Below, piece by piece: positions 7,383-10,917 of a stretch of 10,917 nt of DNA. The position numbers were made by a program, and so were the translations under genes. The DNA comes from CAZOLI01 sp964580675 (GTDB taxonomy: Bacteria > Planctomycetota > MHYJ01 > CAYXQY01), in the NCBI GenBank assembly GCA_964580675.1, contig CAZOLI010000069.1, positions 1-10,917 of the forward strand, given 5' to 3'. The notes beneath the pieces were generated by a model. That model saw nothing but the letters and a program-made list of their open reading frames with translations. It searched no databases and was not told the origin of the DNA. Position 1 is the first letter of the stretch. Each line of letters opens with the position of its first letter.

Positions 7383-7401
7383 GTCATCACGTTCGTGTGA
7401 C
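7383..7401 (+). promoter_or_regulatory. Hairpin / inverted repeat at the presumed start of the sulfotransferase mRNA
   Basis: GTCA (7383-7386) pairs with TGAC (7398-7401), and CAC (7388-7390) with GTG (7395-7397), with one bulged T and the loop GTTC. It coincides with the transcription start expected from the sigma-28-like promoter, so it could be a 5'-end mRNA hairpin or an operator with GTCA/TGAC half-sites. Confidence 0.3.
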
Positions 7402-7418
7402 CTCATCCAGAAAATACA

Positions 7419-8909
7419 GTGGACGTATCGCTGTCCAAACAATTTGTCGCCCACGACTGGATTAAGGCACGGGAGGTTAAATGGAGAAGCAGAGGACGGA
7501 GCTACCAGTCCTGGATCCGTTCACTCCTCGAGAAATTTGAGGACGCCTACAGTACCCGGAGCCTGTCCACCATCGAAAAAAACAATTACGCCATTCTCCT
7601 TCTCGAAAACGGTCGGACGTCGGAGGCCAGAGATTATATTGAATCCGCCTGGCAGGAATTTCGTTCGGGGTCAACCCTCTCGGGACCGTTTCGTACACTC
7701 GGTCAGAACCGGGCCCGGATTCGGGAACGGGGCATGGAGGGACAGAACGACCTGGAAGCGCTCGAGCCGCAGCCGGTGAAGCACCCCTTCGAACGGGGGG
7801 CGTTTATCGGGGCGACCGGGAATTCGGGCACCACGCTTCTTCAGAACGTCCTGAACGACCATCCGGAGATCAATTCCTTCGGGGAGACCTATCTGCTGGG
7901 CCATCCCCTGTTCGTCGCGTTCTGCCGCCATGCCCATGCACTCGGGGTGGAGGAACGGATATCGGCCTTGAATGAACTGAAGCGGTACCTGCTCACCGGA
8001 TATTTTCAGAACCCCCCCGCCGACGACACCCCGTTCCAGTGGGGGTTGGACCAGTTTTTTTCCCGACGCCGAATTCGTGAGAGTTTTTCATTTTTGAACG
8101 GGGCCGTGGACGTGTCAAGTCGCCGGGAGGTCAATACCGCGGTTCGGAAGGCAATGAGATATCTATTTGACCACCTCACCCGGGAGCGGGACGGAACGGT
8201 CTGGATCGAGAAAACCCCCAAAAACCTGTTGCGGCTCGATCTTCTGACGGACCTGTTTCCGGACACTTTGTTCATACAGATTTACCGGGATCCCCGCGAC
8301 GTCATCTGCTCACGACGGCGAAAAGCAGAAAATCCGCCTTTTGCATCGGGGGAGAACGCCTCTGAAATCATAGATCGAAATTGGACGAACTGGATGTTGC
8401 CGGGATGCCGGCAACTGGGGAAGAACGATATTGCCAGTTACATCTCCTTCTCTTACGAAGAATTCGTGAACCGACCGGAACCCTGGCTCCGGTCCATCAC
8501 GAATGAGTTGGATGTGTCGTTTTCGGACCGAATGATGGAAACGGAGTTCCGACGCGGCTCCGTGGGGCGACATAAAGAGGAGTTGGGGGCGTCGGGGAAG
8601 ACGTACCTGGAAACAAAATATGGGGCGTTTCTTGAAATACTGGGTTACGAACACGACCGCACGGAGACGGAATCCCTTAAACAGGTTTTTCAGAACACCT
8701 TCAGGGACGATGCCGATGTCCCCCCCGCCCTGGGAGGGCTTCTGGAAACGGTGTACCGCGGGGAGACGGGGGAGGGAGGTGAAAAACCACGGAGAGCCGA
8801 TGAGGAATCCGTAGCGGTTCTTCTGGAACGGATGAACGAGCGGGAGGAGGCATTTGGGACCGGGCAACGGCATCAGATAAGCCGGCTGCTCGACGAGGTA
8901 AACAAATAA
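7419..8909 (+). CDS. PAPS-dependent sulfotransferase family protein with N-terminal helical (TPR-like) extension
   Basis: A 496-residue cytosolic-type protein with no signal peptide or membrane segment. The central domain has the sulfotransferase signatures: the 5'-phosphosulfate loop FIGATGNSGTTLLQNVLNDHPEI (129-151), WIEKTPKN (262-269) and the 3'-phosphate segment IQIYRDPRDVICSRRRK (286-302), with a late motif KEELGASGKTYLETKYG (386-402). Such enzymes move sulfate from PAPS to a hydroxyl or amine of sugars, lipids or tyrosines. Residues 1-125 form a helical region in which NNYAILLLENGRTSEARDYIESAW (55-78) resembles a TPR unit, possibly for substrate binding. A charged tail (450-496) follows the catalytic domain. 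The start is GTG at 7419 with no clear Shine-Dalgarno, so the exact N-terminus is uncertain. A sigma-28-like promoter upstream and flagellin downstream suggest co-expression with motility genes. The substrate is unknown. Confidence 0.8.
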   Translation: MDVSLSKQFVAHDWIKAREVKWRSRGRSYQSWIRSLLEKFEDAYSTRSLSTIEKNNYAILLLENGRTSEARDYIESAWQEFRSGSTLSGPFRTLGQNRARIRERGMEGQNDLEALEPQPVKHPFERGAFIGATGNSGTTLLQNVLNDHPEINSFGETYLLGHPLFVAFCRHAHALGVEERISALNELKRYLLTGYFQNPPADDTPFQWGLDQFFSRRRIRESFSFLNGAVDVSSRREVNTAVRKAMRYLFDHLTRERDGTVWIEKTPKNLLRLDLLTDLFPDTLFIQIYRDPRDVICSRRRKAENPPFASGENASEIIDRNWTNWMLPGCRQLGKNDIASYISFSYEEFVNRPEPWLRSITNELDVSFSDRMMETEFRRGSVGRHKEELGASGKTYLETKYGAFLEILGYEHDRTETESLKQVFQNTFRDDADVPPALGGLLETVYRGETGEGGEKPRRADEESVAVLLERMNEREEAFGTGQRHQISRLLDEVNK

Positions 8910-9008
8910 CCAATCGGATTTAACGGAGGTTCCCGTGGCGGCAGGAAACCCGGTAATCCAGGGTAGGAAATGAAGGATTGAACCGAAAGGGTTTTGTGAA
9001 TACATGAA

Positions 9009-9021
9009 ATATACAGTATAT
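9009..9021. repeat. Short AT-rich palindrome upstream of the flagellin promoter
   Basis: ATATAC (9009-9014) and GTATAT (9016-9021) form a 6-bp inverted repeat around one base, inside an AT-rich tract (about 9001-9045) that ends some ten bases before the flagellin promoter. It could be an operator or an UP-like element, or simply a low-complexity coincidence. Confidence 0.3.
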
Positions 9022-9053
9022 ATTTCTTATATTGAAAAATTAGACCCGAAATC

Positions 9054-9081
9054 TAAAGGGGTTTTTGATAATTCCCGATAG
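9054..9081 (+). promoter_or_regulatory. Sigma-28 (FliA) promoter of the flagellin gene
   Basis: TAAA (9054-9057), a 16-base spacer and CCCGATAG (9074-9081) resemble the flagellar sigma-28 consensus TAAA-N15-GCCGATAA, with a perfect -35 core, six of eight matches at the -10 and one extra spacer base. The position upstream of a flagellin gene is exactly where FliA promoters are expected. Transcription would start near 9088, giving a leader of about 125 nt. Confidence 0.7.
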
Positions 9082-9111
9082 AATAGAATGCGTTGGAGAG
9101 GGAGACGGAGC

Positions 9112-9136
9112 CGGTTCCGCAGGATTCGCGGGGCCG
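9112..9136 (+). promoter_or_regulatory. Flagellin leader stem-loop 1, GGA in loop (candidate CsrA site)
   Basis: CGGTTCCGC (9112-9120) pairs with GCGGGGCCG (9128-9136) as a 9-bp stem including two G-U pairs, leaving the 7-nt loop AGGATTC. The loop presents GGA with CA-GGAT around it, close to the CsrA recognition core. It is the first of three such hairpins in the leader and the one least like the consensus. Confidence 0.5.
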
Positions 9137-9153
9137 TACAATCTGGTTTTTAC

Positions 9154-9173
9154 ACCGAGCAAGGACGTTCGGT
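9154..9173 (+). promoter_or_regulatory. Flagellin leader stem-loop 2, AAGGAC loop (candidate CsrA site)
   Basis: ACCGAGC (9154-9160) pairs with GTTCGGT (9167-9173) as a 7-bp stem with one G-U pair, closing the 6-nt loop AAGGAC. CAAGGACGT (9160-9168) fits the CsrA core CARGGANGU closely. The geometry is identical to that of stem-loop 3, although the stem bases are unrelated. Confidence 0.65.
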
Positions 9174-9190
9174 TACATTTTTCATCATTA

Positions 9191-9210
9191 CACTATCAAG
9201 GAGGATAGTG
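9191..9210 (+). promoter_or_regulatory. Flagellin leader stem-loop 3, Shine-Dalgarno in the loop (candidate CsrA site)
   Basis: CACTATC (9191-9197) pairs perfectly with GATAGTG (9204-9210) around the loop AAGGAG (9198-9203). That loop is the Shine-Dalgarno, and the stem ends two bases before the flagellin ATG at 9213. CAAGGAG matches the CsrA core, so a bound CsrA dimer would block the ribosome directly. This site also fixes the start codon, since the frame is open further upstream. Confidence 0.7.
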
Positions 9211-9212
9211 CA

Positions 9213-10736
9213 ATGGGACTCCGCATCAACACCAACACGTCGTCACTCACCGCCCTTCGAAACCTTCGTCTTGCTGATCGGGCGCAGCAGGAATCCATCG
9301 AACGACTTTCCACCGGACAGCGGATTAACTCCGCGGCCGATGATCCGTCCGGCCTGGTGATTTCCGAACAGCTCCGGGCCCAGATCAATTCCCTGCAGCA
9401 GGCCCAGGAGAACACCCAGGACGCCAGCAACATGGTCAAAACCGCCGATTCCGCCCTGCAGGAGGTTTCGAATCTCCTGTCGGACATCAAGGATTCGGTG
9501 GTGTTTGCCAACAACGACGGATCCAGCAACACGGATCAGCTGCAGGCCGAGCAGGACTCCGTCGACGCCGCCATATCGGCCATTAACCGCATTGCCAACA
9601 CGACCCGGTTTGCCGGAAAAAATCTCCTGAACGGGAACTCGGGATTTAACGTAAACAGCGCCACCCCTGAGATCATGAATGATCTGACCATTCGGGAGAT
9701 GGAGTTTGCCCAGGGCGTGGACTCGCAGCAGTTCTCCTTCGATATGACCCGAAGTGCCGCACGGGGAAGAATCAATATCGGAAACGTTGCTGTGAGTGGT
9801 GACGTAACGATTCGGGTTACCGGTGAACGGGGATCGGAAGACATCCAGTTAAACGCCGGTGCAACCTCTGCTGAGGTCATGTCGGCCATTAACCAGGTTG
9901 GCGGGGAAACTGGTGTGTTTGCAAGTAACGTCGCGACCTCCAACCGCCATGCACTTACGGAAGAATTTGGTTCATCAGAACAGGTCAAAATCGAGGTCAT
10001 CGAGAACAATGGTGGTGGAATCAACATTAACGGTTCCACGAAAACAGAAGGAGATATTGTTTCCTCAACCGGCATCGACCCTCAGATTGAAATGAATGGG
10101 CAACAATTTACCGGAAATGGCCGTGAATTTAAGATCGTGAACAACTTCGGGAACTTCGAGTTTAAACTGAATACCGATCCGGATATCAGCTTCGTTGATT
10201 CGATGGCCATCGATGCCAGTGGGTTTTCGGGCGAGACCTTTACCGTGCAGAACTCCGGTATGCAATTTCAGTTGAACGAAAAAGCCCAGGTGACCGATCA
10301 GTTGACCATCGGTATTGAGAGTTTAAACTCCTCGCAACAGGGAATGGAGGAGATTCCGGACGTGATCGCACGTTCCCTGTCCGGGGACGATAACATATTT
10401 CAGGGCGGGTTTCTCAGTTCCCTCAAAAGCGGGAACGAGAACGATCTGTTCACGGATCCGGACAACGCCCAGAAGATCGTGGACGAGGCGATCACTCAGG
10501 TGTCGAGGCTCCGGGGTCACCTGGGGGCCACCGAGTCCTTTAACTTCGAGCCCAACCAGGACCATCTGGGCGTGGCCGTCGAGAACCTGAAATCGTCCGA
10601 AAGTCAGATTCGGGACCTGGACTTCGCAAAGGAATCCGCACGGTTTACCCGGAACCAGGTGCTGTTCCAGTCCGGCACCGCCGTGCTGGCTTCGGCCAAC
10701 CAGGTACCACAGTCGGTACTTTCACTGCTGCAGTAA
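9213..10736 (+). CDS. fliC: Flagellin, filament subunit
   Basis: A 507-residue flagellin that is exported by the flagellar type III system and polymerises into the filament. The N-terminal D0/D1 region (about 1-142) is canonical: MGLRINTNTSSLTALRNLRL, ERLSTGQRINSAADDPSGLVISEQLR and FAGKNLLNG. The C-terminal D1/D0 region (about 415-507) ends with ESQIRDLDFAKESARFTRNQ and a last helix closing in NQVPQSVLSLLQ. The middle, about 150-410, is the variable surface domain and includes a flagellin_IN-like motif (GATSAEVMSAINQVGGETGVFA, 216-237). The ATG at 9213 is chosen because AAGGAGG lies nine bases upstream and the protein then begins exactly as flagellins do; the 40 upstream in-frame codons look non-flagellin. 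A sigma-28-like promoter and three GGA hairpins precede it. The intact conserved C-terminus is compatible with binding of FliS and FliW. No export signal peptide is expected or seen. Confidence 0.97.
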   Translation: MGLRINTNTSSLTALRNLRLADRAQQESIERLSTGQRINSAADDPSGLVISEQLRAQINSLQQAQENTQDASNMVKTADSALQEVSNLLSDIKDSVVFANNDGSSNTDQLQAEQDSVDAAISAINRIANTTRFAGKNLLNGNSGFNVNSATPEIMNDLTIREMEFAQGVDSQQFSFDMTRSAARGRINIGNVAVSGDVTIRVTGERGSEDIQLNAGATSAEVMSAINQVGGETGVFASNVATSNRHALTEEFGSSEQVKIEVIENNGGGININGSTKTEGDIVSSTGIDPQIEMNGQQFTGNGREFKIVNNFGNFEFKLNTDPDISFVDSMAIDASGFSGETFTVQNSGMQFQLNEKAQVTDQLTIGIESLNSSQQGMEEIPDVIARSLSGDDNIFQGGFLSSLKSGNENDLFTDPDNAQKIVDEAITQVSRLRGHLGATESFNFEPNQDHLGVAVENLKSSESQIRDLDFAKESARFTRNQVLFQSGTAVLASANQVPQSVLSLLQ

Positions 10737-10762
10737 CCACCTGATTTTGGATCGATCGTCCG

Positions 10763-10811
10763 GAACCGGGAACGCAGGACGGATGTTGATCCGATTCCTG
10801 CGTTCCGGTTC
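10763..10811 (+). terminator. Long stem-loop after flagellin, probable terminator or mRNA 3' stabiliser
   Basis: The left arm from 10763 to 10784 and the right arm from 10789 to 10811 form about 21 bp: five outer pairs, one bulged G (10768), eleven pairs (10769-10779 with 10796-10806), a 2-nt bulge and five inner pairs (CGGAT with ATCCG) around the tetraloop GTTG. It starts 26 bases after the flagellin stop. No T-run follows, so it may terminate only partly, or protect an abundant mRNA, with some read-through to the next gene. Confidence 0.6.
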
Positions 10812-10858
10812 GTCGGATGCTGTTTCGGTTCCAAATTAAATCGTAACAGGAGGATGCG

Positions 10859-10917
10859 ATGAGTGTTTCAGGCATCAGCGCCAACGTTCCCGGCGCCGGG
10901 TTTCGGGGACAGGCTGC
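10859..10917 (+). CDS. Start of an unidentified gene downstream of flagellin, truncated by the window edge
   Basis: ATG at 10859 follows CAGGAGG (10847-10853) at good spacing, and 19 codons plus two bases are visible, beginning MSVSGISANVPGAG. The small-residue, Ser/Gly/Ala-rich start and the position after flagellin suggest a filament-related protein such as FlaG or FliD, but the visible part is too short to decide. The ribosome binding site lies in the loop of a weak 5-bp hairpin (10841-10845 with 10855-10859). Confidence 0.65.
   Translation, partial: MSVSGISANVPGAGFRGQA

Noticed and set aside
8310..9005. A 231-codon frame on the minus strand under the sulfotransferase
   Set aside because: It is an antisense shadow of a well-supported gene, with a low-complexity composition and no recognisable motif.
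9093..9212. An N-terminal extension of flagellin by 40 codons from ATG 9093
   Set aside because: The extension covers the structured leader, has no flagellin similarity, and the ideal Shine-Dalgarno and canonical flagellin N-terminus lie at 9213.
1..10917. CRISPR arrays, tRNA or rRNA genes, transposases and long direct repeats
   Set aside because: None was seen on reading both strands; repeated short words such as GATCGATC (174, 378) are too short to mean anything alone.

Overview
The window looks like chromosomal DNA from a flagellated, probably Gram-negative bacterium. It has a Wzy/WaaL-type membrane polymerase or ligase, a secreted TPR protein, a dimeric-type glycyl-tRNA synthetase and a full-length flagellin. 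Codon use is GC-leaning, and the intergenic regions are visibly richer in AT. I cannot place the phylum from sequence alone. The gene set is mostly housekeeping plus cell surface, with no sign of a mobile element, CRISPR array, tRNA or rRNA.

Layout. A truncated gene reads leftwards off the left edge (1-125) and faces an AT-rich divergent spacer (126-442). All later genes are on the + strand: an O-antigen ligase/polymerase-family membrane protein (443-1921), the chromosome-dimer recombinase XerD (2025-2933), an exported beta/TPR protein (3045-4427), glycyl-tRNA synthetase (4431-5735), hypoxanthine phosphoribosyltransferase (5779-6327), branched-chain aminotransferase IlvE interrupted by a 100-N assembly gap (6524-7304), a TPR-like/sulfotransferase protein (7419-8909), flagellin (9213-10736) and the first 19 codons of a further gene (10859 onwards). 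The TPR-glyQS-hpt trio is tightly spaced and is probably co-transcribed.

The most interesting part is the right-hand third. Flagellin has a sigma-28 (FliA)-like promoter and a leader of about 125 nt. That leader contains three successive stem-loops, each with an AGGA in its loop. The last two share the same geometry (7-bp stem, 6-nt loop AAGGAC or AAGGAG) although their stem sequences are unrelated, and the last loop is the flagellin Shine-Dalgarno itself. This is the expected signature of CsrA (RsmA) repression of flagellin translation, here as a possible triple site. A second sigma-28-like promoter lies ahead of the sulfotransferase. That suggests the sulfotransferase is expressed with the late flagellar genes and might modify flagellin or a co-expressed surface polymer; this last step is inference.
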